Source: CAUZIZ01 sp965219005 (GTDB lineage Bacteria; Acidobacteriota; UBA6911; RPQK01; JAJDTT01). Taken from it: DNA of 64,000 nt. The notes under the pieces are model-generated. The model saw only the letters and a list, made by a program, of their open reading frames with translations, was not told the DNA's origin and did no database searches. Where the stretch lies: contig CBDCMS010000004.1 of NCBI GenBank assembly GCA_965219005.1, positions 3,534,001-3,598,000 on the forward strand, given 5' to 3'. A program made the position numbers and the translations under genes. Positions 35,483 through 45,236 of the stretch are shown piece by piece; positions within the stretch are counted from its first letter, which is position 1, and each line of letters opens with the position of its first letter.

Positions 35483-38400
35483 TCATCCGACTGGTTCTGG
35501 CCCCCCATCTGTCTTGTGTAATAATGCCGAGAGCTTCTCCAGTTTGTCCTGGTCGAGGTTCGCCAAAGGAAAGTCCGTCGCCGCAGCATCGCCGCCTCCG
35601 AGAGACAGGCAATGGTCCATCAAGGATCGCAATTCCGTAAGGAAGTCGTGGGCGAGGTGCTGGATCGTCGAGGTGGAGTGGCAGCCATGGCTGAACGTCC
35701 AGTCGGCGTGCAACCGTTCATCGATGATGAAGACATTGATTTCGAGCAGATGGGGACGCGCGCACTTCGGACTGCGTGAAAGAACTAAGGGGCGACAAAT
35801 CCGAAAGGACGAGTCCTTCGAAACAAGTTGATCGGCCCGGCCGAGATAGTTGAACAACACCTGCGGCGGTTTGGACAGTGAGAATTCCTGCCGAATCTTA
35901 TCCTTGGGACTGAGATAGCGGAGTAATCCATAGCCAATGCCGCGGTTGGGAATACGACGCAGCTGGTCCTTCGCACTCCTTAAAACCGCTGTGGCTGCAA
36001 GGTCTTTTGGCAAAGACAACCTCACCGGATAAAGACTTGTAAACCAACCAATGGTGCGCGAGATGTCGGCCGCCGCACCCAACGGTTCGCGCCCATGGCC
36101 TTCCAGGTTGAACTCTACATTCCGGTTACCGGTCCATCGCGAAAAAGTCATTGCGAGGGCCGCAAGCAAGATTTCGTTCACGTGGAGGCGATGGACGAGT
36201 GGCACTTGTTCGACAAGTGCCCGTGTCTCATTGCCTTCGAGACGGGTTGTAACCGTATCGGCTGACCCTTGTGTGTTTGCACCGTTGTGATCGAAATCAA
36301 CCGGAATATCAGAAACGGACATCTGAAGGGTCGTTCGCCAGAAATCAGCTTCGCTGAGTATGACACTGGAACGGGCATGTTCCAACAGCACCTCGGACCA
36401 TTGCTGGAAGGAGGTTGTTTTTCGCGGAAGAACCGGTGATCTCTTCCTCAGGCGCTGCTGGCAAAGGCTGGCGAGGTCCTCCAACAAGATTGGCCACGAA
36501 ACCGTATCTACGGCGAGGTGATGCACAACGAGCAACAACTGAGATGAGCCTCCACGATCAACGAACAGCGCAGCTTTGAACAACTCGCCCGACGATAGGG
36601 TAATGCTCTTGTTTAGTTCTTCTTCAACATCAGCAATCCTGGCTTTCCTCCCCTGGGAATCCAGCCTGGAAACGTCCACGGTAGTCATCGGCGAAGTGCG
36701 GATTGCCGCCTCGTTGTAGGAGCGCCAAATGCCCGACTCCTGCACGAAACGAAGTCGAAGTGCATCGTGATGGAGCAAGAGATCTCGAAGGCTCGCTTCC
36801 AGCACTCCTGGTTCCAGAGGGTCCGATAAGGACACGATCAGGGCATGATTCCAGTGCGACGGATCAGGATGGTTCTGCTCGAAAAACCACCTCTGAATCG
36901 GTAACAGCGGAACCGGACCCGTCACCGGAGACTGCTCAGCCAGAACAACATCGATTCTGTGAGCTGCCGCAAGCTGCTCCACCGTGAGAGTCTCAAATAG
37001 CTGCGCAGGCGCCAGTTGAAGGCCGGCACGATTGGCCCGAGAGATGATTTGAATGGCCATGATCGAATCGCCGCCGAGGTCGAAGAAGTTGTCATGAATA
37101 CCGATGCGGTCGACTCGCAGTACTTCTTCCCAGATCCCCGCGAGCAGTCGCTCCTCGGTGGTGTGGGGGGCGACGTAAATTGAATCTGACACTGGTCGCT
37201 CTGGGTCAGGAGCCGGCAGCGCCGAACGATCAATCTTGCAGTTTGGTGTTAACGGCATCTCATCCAACAAGACGAAGTGCGTGGGCATCATGTAGTCAGG
37301 CAGTCTGCTCTCGATATGTCGCCTTAGCTCAGAGATCGGGACTTCGCCGGAACCCGCGTAGTACGCCACGAGGCTCTTGCTAGAAGGCTCCGACAAAACA
37401 TCGTGTTCGTCATAGCCCACTTCGCCCAGAATGCGGCGTACTTCCTGTTCGTCGATTACGTCATTGAGCTCAGCCAGAGCCGCGTCCCGCGCTTTATGGC
37501 CCAGGCGCACATCCCAACTGTACGGCAACGCGTAGTTGTGGTAGCCGCGCTCTCGCTGATGAACGTAGATCCCCACGTCATTGATCAGACAGTTTGTCGA
37601 TCGACCCGTGTCGCTCGGGCGAATCCAAGGTACCCGCTGGTTCAAGTACTTCAGGACGTCGTCAAGCTCGACTGGACAATATCGGTAGAAATCGATGAAT
37701 CTGACTTCCTCGAAGATTCGATCCTCCGCGAACATTTCGACATCAAGCCTTTGGGACACTGCGTCGTCTACACGATGGTAGGCTTTTCTCGCGTCAAGAA
37801 TCGTCTGATCGATATCATCCACATCGATCTTCGGATCGGTGAACAGTTCCTCGGTGAGCCTCGTCTCAAAGAACTGTCCTCGCGACAAGCCCGTCACGAT
37901 GAAAGGAATGCCTTTCTCCCTGGCGAGCCTCATGCTGAGAGTGTAAATCGTCTTGAAGCATCCGTTACAAACGTTCGAGTGGCGGTTCAAGCTGTCTGCG
38001 AATATCTCCTTCATTGCCGGCGTAGAGCCAAAGACATGATCGACGCCCAACGTCTCTACTACGCGCTGGATATTCCCTTTGGCCTGGTCAGAGAGGTAAC
38101 CGTTATCCAGTGTAAAGGCCAGGACCCTAAAGCCCATATCAACGAGCTGACACAGAGCGTAAGTACTATCCTTGCCGCCGCTCAGCAGTGACAGGCAATC
38201 GTACTTGCCGCAACCAGAGCGTTTCGGTTCTTCCAAGACAGCCCGCAGATCGTCCATCTTCTTGAAGTATCGCTCGGCCCTGCTTCGGTACGAGTCGAAG
38301 GCTGTGCATATATTGCAGACTCCATGATTGTCGAACCTGGTCCCCGGATAGTTCGAGGGCAAACCACAACGCGCGCAATGCCGTGATTTCCCACTCGGTG

Positions 38401-41083
38401 CGGGCCGTACTCGCTCGACGGGATGAACCACGCAAGTGTCAACCTGGGAATGTTCTGAGAGCGCAGCCTCGATCTCGCCCAGTTCAATCCGAGCTCCACG
38501 AATCTTCACCTGATGATCGTTACGGCCGAGATATTCCAGGTCCCCAAATGAATTCATCCGCGCCAGGTCTCCGGTTCGGTAAAGGATCGTTCCGGGCCGG
38601 AACGGATTACGAATGAACCGAGCGGCCGTCTGTTCAAGGTGATTCCAGTAACCGCTGGCGAGCCCGTCCCCGGCGACGTACAGTTCGCCCACGACACCCT
38701 CAGGAACTGGGCTCAGATGACTGTTGAGCAGGTACGCCTGCATGTTATCGATAGGCCTCCCGATCGGCACGGATGGCCCCGAATCGTTGGACGGATCAAA
38801 CGTATGAAGAATGCAGCCAACCGTCGCTTCGGTCGGACCATATTCATTGTGGATTCGAACCTCCCCGCCAAACTTGTCTGAAACGTTCTGCGCCAGATCA
38901 CTGCGCAATTCCTCGCCGCCCAATATCAGTTGCTTGACACGCGAGTCGCTCAGGTCTCGACGCTGAATAAGCGTCAAATGGGATGGCGTCAGTTTGATGA
39001 TGTCAACGCGATCGTCTGCCAGCACGTCCAGCAAGGCCAGGTCGGCTCGGCCGCGCGATTCTGGATAGACGACAATCTGGCCACCCGACACCAGCGGGAC
39101 AAAAATCGAAGTCACGGTCAAATCGAAGGAGAGGGGTGAGAACAATGGGAAGGCGAGCTTGCGCGAGCCAACGTACTGTTTGCATGCCCAGTGAATGTAG
39201 TTGACAAGTGCACTATGAGGGACGACCACGCCTTTCGGCCGACCGGTGGAACCGGACGTATAGATCACATAGGCGGCGTCTGCGCCCGCCCGAGTCTTTT
39301 CGCGGGGAGTGTCGAGGTCGCCCGACCGGCTCACAACACCGTCCACGCAAACGGTTTCTGCAGTCGTGGGAAGGCCATCGGCGATGGAAGATTGGGTCAA
39401 CACGACCTGTGCCCCCGCATCATCCAGAATATAGGCTATCCGTTCCCGCGGATAGGACGGATCAACCGGTACGTAGGCTGCTCCCGCCTTTAGCACCGCG
39501 AGTATGGCGATAACGGCATCAGGGCTTCGGTTCAAGCAAATCCCAACGAGTGCGCCAGGAACGACACCGTATCGCCGCAACGAACCGGCCCAGTGATTCG
39601 ATTGCCGGTTGAGAGCTTGATAGCTTAACTCCTGCTCGCCGTAGACCAAAGCAGTCATGCGTGGCGTCCGGGCAACCTGAGCCTCAAACCATTCGACGAC
39701 AGTCTCTGCGGGAGTATCAGACGAGTGCGTGTTGTTGAAGGCGATGATTTGACGTTTCCGTTCCCGGTTGGAAAGCAGGTCAACCTGCTGAATCGGTTGA
39801 TTCCAGTCTTCGATGAATCCGTCTACCAGACGCAAAAAATGACCGATGGCCGTCGTTCGCCGTTCCTCCTCGAAAATCTCGCAATTGAGGTCGAAGTGGA
39901 GCAAGAATTGCCCTAGTCGGTCAAGATCGTGGACGTGCAGACGTAGGTAATGTCCCCGATCACAATGGCCGGGATGTATCCACTCTGAACGCATGGGAGA
40001 TCCACAGAATTCATCAAAAGAGAGATGGATATAGTTCAGAACCGCATTGAAGCAGCGGTTGTATTCGACATCGCTAGCTCCCGATTGCGCAAACCGCAGG
40101 AATGCGCTTGCTTCGACTTGTACTTTCTTCAATAGGGACAGAAAACTCTCAGTCTCGTCAACTTCGATGTGCAACGGAAAAACTTCGGTGCATAGCCCAA
40201 CCGTTTCCTTGAATTCCCGAGTCGGTCGACTGTGCGCGGGTGCGCCGAGAGCGAGGACGCGTTGACCGCTGATGCGGTGGAGAAAGGCGAACAAAAGCGA
40301 CACAAAGATATTGAACAGAGAAAAGTCCAAGAAAACCGACCGAACCTCATCGCTCTGAGCGAGCCTCCGCAACCTCTCTGATCTCTCGAATCCCAGGTCG
40401 CAACTGATTCTCTCGGTGCGCGTCGAGTCGGTTGGCGGCTTTCCGTAAAGCCGCGGAGGACGCACCGAAAGACCCTGTTTCTGCTTCCAATAGGCCTCAA
40501 TACGATCATACTGGCTGGAAGAACGCGCAGCCCTCTCGTATCTGACGTAGGATTGATAGCTTGGCAGTTCTGGGGTCTCTATGGAGCTTCCCCCGAGCAG
40601 TCCGTCGTAGTACCCCTCCATCCGTCGGCATAGTAGTGTCGTTGATCCAGCATCAGTGATCAGATGGTGTTGATTGAGATACCAGATGGAGCAACTGTCG
40701 CTGACTCTAAGCAACGCCGAATCGAACAGGCGTCTATCCAAATCGAAAAGTTGGACGCACCGTTGCCCAATCCACTGATCGACCGCCGTCTGAGGATTCC
40801 GTTCTCCCGAGAAATCAAGGCACGGCATGTCATATGTGAACTTGGGGGATACGTGTTGCTGGGGGACCCCGTCGATTTCCTTGATCACGACTCTCAAGGC
40901 GTCGGACGTATCAAGTAGTAGTTGAAAAGCCCTTCGAAACACATCGTGATCGATCTCTTGCTCGATCACGAATTTCATCCCCATGTTGTAGAGAGGCACG
41001 TCTGGATCCAGCCGCTGGCCAGTCCAGATCAGCCGTTGTCCCTGGGTAAGGTTCGAGTGCCTGGCAAGGTGGCGGGTGTCCAT
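35483..41083 (-). CDS. NRPS: C - A interrupted by a zinc-ribbon PP-loop ATPase - PCP - E
   Basis: 1866 residues, one uninterrupted frame. Condensation domain 1-450 with HHLITDA (about 140; last Gly of HHxxxDG is Ala). Adenylation core about 460-880 (A3 VIYTSGSTGRPKG, A5 NEYGPTEATVG, A8 DHQVKIRGARIELGEIE). In the a8-a9 loop an extra domain of about 320 residues (about 895-1215) begins with a ribbon (CARCGLPS...CNIC), has the PP-loop LSGGKDSTYALC (about 967) and then CNGCFKTIY, like WbpG/PseA-type amidotransferases and other AANH enzymes. The A domain resumes (SLVAYYAG, PLTPNCKIDRSALP, about 1277), then PCP (FFDLGGDSIM, about 1335) and epimerisation domain (HHLAVDTVSW about 1520, EGHGRE, GWFTSLYPV). 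My hand-read specificity code D-L-T-K-I-G-E-V-G is close to asparagine codes. Last gene of the leftward set. Confidence 0.92.
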   Translation of the reverse strand: MDTRHLARHSNLTQGQRLIWTGQRLDPDVPLYNMGMKFVIEQEIDHDVFRRAFQLLLDTSDALRVVIKEIDGVPQQHVSPKFTYDMPCLDFSGERNPQTAVDQWIGQRCVQLFDLDRRLFDSALLRVSDSCSIWYLNQHHLITDAGSTTLLCRRMEGYYDGLLGGSSIETPELPSYQSYVRYERAARSSSQYDRIEAYWKQKQGLSVRPPRLYGKPPTDSTRTERISCDLGFERSERLRRLAQSDEVRSVFLDFSLFNIFVSLLFAFLHRISGQRVLALGAPAHSRPTREFKETVGLCTEVFPLHIEVDETESFLSLLKKVQVEASAFLRFAQSGASDVEYNRCFNAVLNYIHLSFDEFCGSPMRSEWIHPGHCDRGHYLRLHVHDLDRLGQFLLHFDLNCEIFEEERRTTAIGHFLRLVDGFIEDWNQPIQQVDLLSNRERKRQIIAFNNTHSSDTPAETVVEWFEAQVARTPRMTALVYGEQELSYQALNRQSNHWAGSLRRYGVVPGALVGICLNRSPDAVIAILAVLKAGAAYVPVDPSYPRERIAYILDDAGAQVVLTQSSIADGLPTTAETVCVDGVVSRSGDLDTPREKTRAGADAAYVIYTSGSTGRPKGVVVPHSALVNYIHWACKQYVGSRKLAFPLFSPLSFDLTVTSIFVPLVSGGQIVVYPESRGRADLALLDVLADDRVDIIKLTPSHLTLIQRRDLSDSRVKQLILGGEELRSDLAQNVSDKFGGEVRIHNEYGPTEATVGCILHTFDPSNDSGPSVPIGRPIDNMQAYLLNSHLSPVPEGVVGELYVAGDGLASGYWNHLEQTAARFIRNPFRPGTILYRTGDLARMNSFGDLEYLGRNDHQVKIRGARIELGEIEAALSEHSQVDTCVVHPVERVRPAPSGKSRHCARCGLPSNYPGTRFDNHGVCNICTAFDSYRSRAERYFKKMDDLRAVLEEPKRSGCGKYDCLSLLSGGKDSTYALCQLVDMGFRVLAFTLDNGYLSDQAKGNIQRVVETLGVDHVFGSTPAMKEIFADSLNRHSNVCNGCFKTIYTLSMRLAREKGIPFIVTGLSRGQFFETRLTEELFTDPKIDVDDIDQTILDARKAYHRVDDAVSQRLDVEMFAEDRIFEEVRFIDFYRYCPVELDDVLKYLNQRVPWIRPSDTGRSTNCLINDVGIYVHQRERGYHNYALPYSWDVRLGHKARDAALAELNDVIDEQEVRRILGEVGYDEHDVLSEPSSKSLVAYYAGSGEVPISELRRHIESRLPDYMMPTHFVLLDEMPLTPNCKIDRSALPAPDPERPVSDSIYVAPHTTEERLLAGIWEEVLRVDRIGIHDNFFDLGGDSIMAIQIISRANRAGLQLAPAQLFETLTVEQLAAAHRIDVVLAEQSPVTGPVPLLPIQRWFFEQNHPDPSHWNHALIVSLSDPLEPGVLEASLRDLLLHHDALRLRFVQESGIWRSYNEAAIRTSPMTTVDVSRLDSQGRKARIADVEEELNKSITLSSGELFKAALFVDRGGSSQLLLVVHHLAVDTVSWPILLEDLASLCQQRLRKRSPVLPRKTTSFQQWSEVLLEHARSSVILSEADFWRTTLQMSVSDIPVDFDHNGANTQGSADTVTTRLEGNETRALVEQVPLVHRLHVNEILLAALAMTFSRWTGNRNVEFNLEGHGREPLGAAADISRTIGWFTSLYPVRLSLPKDLAATAVLRSAKDQLRRIPNRGIGYGLLRYLSPKDKIRQEFSLSKPPQVLFNYLGRADQLVSKDSSFRICRPLVLSRSPKCARPHLLEINVFIIDERLHADWTFSHGCHSTSTIQHLAHDFLTELRSLMDHCLSLGGGDAAATDFPLANLDQDKLEKLSALLHKTDGGPEPVG

Positions 41084-41149
41084 CAGGATTGGGCAGTTCT
41101 CGAAACGAGGTTCCCGCGCTGGAATCGCCTCCCTGCGTCCTGCGGTTCG

Positions 41150-43105
41150 CTATGGGGCGGAGGTGCCGGAGTGCTCATGGAGGTTGGTCTCGTAGACCGG
41201 GATGTGGTTGACAATCTCCGTCACGAATTGGTGACAGAAATGATGATGATCTTCGTCGCGGCGATAGGGCATCCGGAATATCTGACCGCGTTTGTGATCG
41301 ATGCGGATCTTACGGGGCTGGCGGTTCAATTTGGTCACATCGATGGTACCTTGCGTGGCTAGTTCCTGGGAAATCAGCGGAAAGTCGTAGGGGCAATTGA
41401 CGAGCATCGCATGATCGTCTTTCTCAACGATCTCGAGTGATCGAAGATCCACTTCAACATCCGTTGGTGTATTCGCGTAGGCAAACGGTCGGCTCAGAAT
41501 GTCAAATTCAATCGAGGCCCTAAGCAGGTCGGCATGCTCCCCACCGAAGAGATCGGTGGACACTTCGGCGAACTGCAGTAGCATTTCGTCAAAGTCTTTT
41601 CGGGCACTATGCAGGGCCGATTCGACCAGGGCGCCCCGCCAGGTGTCTTTGTACATTTCCTCAAAATTTCGACGCCCCCGGTGCCACAAATCGGCGATGC
41701 AGTTCTTCTTGGACGCATCTTTCATCCACGCTCCGAAACGATCGAAGAGTCCCGAATAGCTCTCGATTCCCAAGGCGTTCAAGATCCCTGCCGTGTGATA
41801 GAGCCCTCGGCAACCATAGAGCAAAATCACGCTGTTGACGAACACCATCCCGTCGACCCATCGCTCATACGGAACATCCTTGGTTTGAATAACGATCTGC
41901 CCGCCACCAACAGGGTCGGCTTCGTCGAGCGTGACCACACCGAGCTCGTCTACTTTTTCTTCGAATCCAACGTTTCTGAGCCACACCAATGGATAAACAG
42001 CAAAGGATTGGGCTCCCATTTTGCAGAGATCATCAATCCCCTGCTTGAATGTCTGTAGTGTCTCACCGGGCAACGGCCATATGAGCTCAATATGGGAGGC
42101 AACCCCGATCTGGTTCATTCTTCGCTGCAGTTGCAGGTACAGATCCGTATCGATGTTGTCCCGCTTTGCCAGCTTCAGGGCATCGGCATTCATGGTCTGC
42201 AAAGAGACCGTCTGTGAGCTAAGGACACCACCTTTCGAAAAAAGCGTGGCGACTTCGATGGCGCGCTCGGGGTTGTTCTTTGCCGAGCTATAGGTCACCC
42301 GCAGCGGATAACCGGTCCTTTCATGCGATTCGACCAATTCCCTTGCCACTTCAGGATCGTTGGGGAAGATCCCGAAATTTGCGTCACAAATCAACACAGA
42401 GCGACAGCGCTTCTTCGCCATATAGGCGATCTCTTCACTGATTCGCTCACTGCTAAGTCGGTTGATCTTTTGTCCAACCGCACCTCCCCAAAAACAGTAC
42501 TCGCATTTGTAGGGACACCCTCGATTGGTTTCCAACAAAGCAATTGCCAAGTCTCTTCGATCGAATACATCATTCAAATACGGTGATGGAATCTCCTCCA
42601 GATCTCGGATACGCGGGTGGGGCTCGGTTGTGATGGCCGCACCCTCTCGCTGGTAGGTGATTCCCCCCACGTTGCTCAGGTCGGATGACCCCGAGTCGAA
42701 CTGCAGGAGGAGTTCACGGAACGTCTTTTCTCCTTCACCATTGCAAACAATCACATTTTCCCAACTTCGGTCGACGTATTGAGAGGCGCCGTTCATGACT
42801 TCGACCCCGCCGATAAGGTATTGCACGTCCTCGGAGAGAATTCCGCGCAGGGCTCCCAGCAGCCGCCGGACGAGACCAATATTCCAAACATACGTACTGA
42901 AACCAATGACGTCGGGTGCACGCAATACCAGGTCGTCGATAATCACCGAGGCGGGACAATCAGTCGTTGTGCTGTACAGCTCGATGTCCCACCGCTTCCG
43001 AATCTCGGGCTCCGCCTCAGCAAAGACTTTGAGGTAACCACCCACTAGAGGGGTTATGCCCGCCATGGGGTTTATATGTACCAATGTCGCGTGTCGTTTG
43101 CTCAT
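41150..43105 (-). CDS. B12-binding-domain radical SAM protein
   Basis: 651 residues. N-terminal cobalamin-binding-like fold (ASVIIDDLVLRAPDVIGFST, then VQYLIGGVEVMNG), followed by the radical SAM core with the cluster motif NRGCPYKCEYCFWGG (Cys-x3-Cys-x2-Cys, about 200). Barrel segments follow (VLICDANFGIFPND; SQTVSLQTMNADALKLAKRD; IELIWPLPGETLQTFKQGID), then a long C-terminal region. B12 radical SAM enzymes often methylate unactivated carbon, sometimes rearrange or cyclise. Coding lies 66 nt from the NRPS start and 51 nt from the carrier protein gene, so it very likely tailors the peptide or a bound amino acid. Substrate unknown. Confidence 0.9.
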   Translation of the reverse strand: MSKRHATLVHINPMAGITPLVGGYLKVFAEAEPEIRKRWDIELYSTTTDCPASVIIDDLVLRAPDVIGFSTYVWNIGLVRRLLGALRGILSEDVQYLIGGVEVMNGASQYVDRSWENVIVCNGEGEKTFRELLLQFDSGSSDLSNVGGITYQREGAAITTEPHPRIRDLEEIPSPYLNDVFDRRDLAIALLETNRGCPYKCEYCFWGGAVGQKINRLSSERISEEIAYMAKKRCRSVLICDANFGIFPNDPEVARELVESHERTGYPLRVTYSSAKNNPERAIEVATLFSKGGVLSSQTVSLQTMNADALKLAKRDNIDTDLYLQLQRRMNQIGVASHIELIWPLPGETLQTFKQGIDDLCKMGAQSFAVYPLVWLRNVGFEEKVDELGVVTLDEADPVGGGQIVIQTKDVPYERWVDGMVFVNSVILLYGCRGLYHTAGILNALGIESYSGLFDRFGAWMKDASKKNCIADLWHRGRRNFEEMYKDTWRGALVESALHSARKDFDEMLLQFAEVSTDLFGGEHADLLRASIEFDILSRPFAYANTPTDVEVDLRSLEIVEKDDHAMLVNCPYDFPLISQELATQGTIDVTKLNRQPRKIRIDHKRGQIFRMPYRRDEDHHHFCHQFVTEIVNHIPVYETNLHEHSGTSAP

Positions 43106-43156
43106 TGTTCCACACCAAATCTCAGGGGTTTTGAATGGTTGGAGATGTGCAATGGA

Positions 43157-43423
43157 TCATGCGCTGTGCTCAGGTGAATTGCTATTCGCGTTCATGCGCC
43201 TCACAACGTAATCGCTCAGTATTTCAACCGTCTGAAAATTTTCGACTATGAAGTCGTTGGGTGGTACGCTGAATTCGAACCGATCCTCAATAAAGGCTAC
43301 GAGCCGCATCATTCCGACTGAATCCACCATGCCATCGCTAAGAATATTGTCATCAGAAGCAAGCGACTCTCCCTCCAGTAGTTCGCAGGAGATATAATCC
43401 GACAACGTATCTCGTATAGACAA
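43157..43423 (-). CDS. Free-standing peptidyl/acyl carrier protein
   Basis: 88 residues. Phosphopantetheine site serine in DGMVDSVGMMRLVAFIE (about residue 36), preceded by the usual acidic helix and followed by the third-helix region FQTVEILSDYV. Starts one nucleotide after the stop of the adenylation gene upstream (43425-45038), indicating translational coupling and that this carrier is loaded by that enzyme. It is the PltL/RedO counterpart if the trio makes a pyrrole starter. Confidence 0.9.
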   Translation of the reverse strand: MSIRDTLSDYISCELLEGESLASDDNILSDGMVDSVGMMRLVAFIEDRFEFSVPPNDFIVENFQTVEILSDYVVRRMNANSNSPEHSA

Positions 43424-43424
43424 C

Positions 43425-45038
43425 TCAGTTGTTCCTCACTCCAGGTAACTTATCTATCTCTTGGCCGACGACAGACTCAAGCGTTCTTCGGTCAATCTTA
43501 CCCGCCGTCGTCCGGGGAATCTGATCCAACGGTACCAGGGTTGGGACCGCATAGCTGGGCAAGCTCCTCCTGAGATACGCGGTAAGATCGGTGCCGTTTG
43601 TAGTCTTGCCACGGCTTAACTTTACAGCGGCCATAATCCGCGTGCTACCCTCCCCGTCAGCTGTCGGAAAGACCGCAGCCTCCTCGACGTCGTCGTGTGA
43701 GGTGAGCGCCGCTTCGATCTCGTCCAACTCCACCCGATGACCGCGTGTCTTTACCTGTCGATCCTTCCGTCCCATGAATCGATAGTTTTCGTCAGACTGA
43801 AGCAGTGCCAGATCACCGGTTCTATAGAAAAAATGCTCGTGGTTCGGAGCCGACGCGGGTCTATAATAGACCTGCTCATCTAAGTCTGGCAGTCCAGGCC
43901 GGCCCCAATACCCCAGCATCATTGCGGGACCTCGAAGGACCAGTTCTCCGACTGCGTCCACGCCAATCGGCTGTCCTTCGTCATTCAGGATGAGGGCTTC
44001 CATGCTGGCACAGAGCCTACCGATCGGAATCATTGTCTCCTCCGATTCGTCGGGCGGGTCCGAGAGATGGTAATAATGAGACACGTTCGTTTCGGTAACG
44101 CCGTAGACATGGCTAAAGCGCGCGTTGGGCGCAAGATTCATCACTTGCCGCAGGTACTTAGTCGGAAAGGGCTCCCCGCCAAAAAGCACCCATCGGAGTG
44201 AAACCACATCCTTTGCTTCGATAGCCCCTCTCAATAGCAACTGCGTCAATGCCACCGGGACGGAATACCAAACTGTGATTCGTTCGTCGGCGATCCACCT
44301 CGACAGACTCGCTGGCATCTTTGAAGTTTCTTCCGGCACGACGCAGGTGGTTGCGCCAACCTTAGCCGCCGCGATGAAATCGAAGATCGACAAATCAAAG
44401 TGTAGTGGGGCATGATTGCTTATGCGGTCTTGTGGCCGGAGGTCATAGGTTTCGGTTGCCCAGTTCACGAACGTGAGACCACTCTGATGCGAATGCATGA
44501 TTCCCTTGGGTTGCCCCGTGGAGCCCGAAGTGTAGAGGATATAGGCCAGGTCCTGCTCGCCCACCGAAACCGAGGGATCATCCGCTGGCGCCTGGGAATA
44601 GACATCGTTCCAAGTCAAGCAGGAGAGGGACCCCTCATGCCCGGTTGAAGCGCCGATCAGACACTCCAACTGGGATCCCTGGGATAAAATGCGGCGCACT
44701 AGATTGGTTCTTGATGGATCCGTGACCAGGTGCCTGATGCCGCACTCCAGGAGAACGTATCGCAGCCGCTTCGTCGGCATCCAGGCGTCAAGAGGAACAT
44801 AGGCCGCCCCGGCTTTCAAAATGCCATAGATAGCAACAGCCGACTCGAGGCTCTTGCTCACGAGAATGCCTACTCGATCAGATCGTTTGACACCCCGGGC
44901 GATCAAGACGTTGGCCAGTTGGTTGGCACGTTCCTTCAATTCTGAGTAGGTGATGCTCTGCCCACTACAACGCACCGCTTCCTGGTTGGGAAACTGCTCA
45001 TTTGCCTGATCCAAGACATCGTGTAACAAGTACGTCAT
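43425..45038 (-). CDS. Stand-alone adenylation enzyme, prolyl-carrier ligase-like
   Basis: 537 residues. Complete A domain: A3 ILYTSGSTGQPKGIMHSH (about 175-190), A5 HVYGVTETNVSH, A7 YRTGDLALL, A8 GRKDRQVKTRGHRVELDEIE, A10 RTTAGKIDRRTL with the catalytic Lys. Aligned by hand to GrsA the specificity positions read D-L-F-Y-L-G-V-V-S, near the D-L-L-Y-L-type code I recall for prolyl ligases of pyrrole pathways (PltF, RedM). The opening LLHDVLDQANEQFPNQEAVR also has that flavour. It would activate an imino/amino acid and load the coupled carrier protein. A MITE-like element separates it from the dehydrogenase gene upstream. Confidence 0.85.
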   Translation of the reverse strand: MTYLLHDVLDQANEQFPNQEAVRCSGQSITYSELKERANQLANVLIARGVKRSDRVGILVSKSLESAVAIYGILKAGAAYVPLDAWMPTKRLRYVLLECGIRHLVTDPSRTNLVRRILSQGSQLECLIGASTGHEGSLSCLTWNDVYSQAPADDPSVSVGEQDLAYILYTSGSTGQPKGIMHSHQSGLTFVNWATETYDLRPQDRISNHAPLHFDLSIFDFIAAAKVGATTCVVPEETSKMPASLSRWIADERITVWYSVPVALTQLLLRGAIEAKDVVSLRWVLFGGEPFPTKYLRQVMNLAPNARFSHVYGVTETNVSHYYHLSDPPDESEETMIPIGRLCASMEALILNDEGQPIGVDAVGELVLRGPAMMLGYWGRPGLPDLDEQVYYRPASAPNHEHFFYRTGDLALLQSDENYRFMGRKDRQVKTRGHRVELDEIEAALTSHDDVEEAAVFPTADGEGSTRIMAAVKLSRGKTTNGTDLTAYLRRSLPSYAVPTLVPLDQIPRTTAGKIDRRTLESVVGQEIDKLPGVRNN

Positions 45039-45094
45039 CCCACCATCAGTTATATTCTCCGCAGACTTGAATCCACTTGTGAAACTTCATTGAC

Positions 45095-45234
45095 CTAGGA
45101 GCCTGGCCGAGTAATGGTGGCGGTTGCGGCCGATCTCTGCGTTGGTCGTCGTCGTAGATGGCAGAACATCGACTTCCTCCTTCCGCCTTGATCTCGCCTC
45201 GCAACCCGCACCATTACTCGGACAGGCCCTAGAG
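45095..45234. repeat. Inverted-repeat element family B, best copy
   Basis: Arms of about 40 bp: gcctggccgagtaatggtgg at 45101 and its near inverse ...caccattactcggacaggc ending about 45228, both flanked by ctag. The inner part (gtcgtagatggc...ccttgatctcgcctcgcaac) recurs at 56850-56965 and, more weakly, at 22695-22800. It fills most of the 198-bp gap between the adenylation and dehydrogenase genes. Confidence 0.75.
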
Positions 45235-45236
45235 CC

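Noticed and set aside
37403..38191. 262-codon antisense frame inside the PP-loop domain of the NRPS
   Set aside because: Lies opposite the motif-bearing SGGKDS domain; shadow frame.
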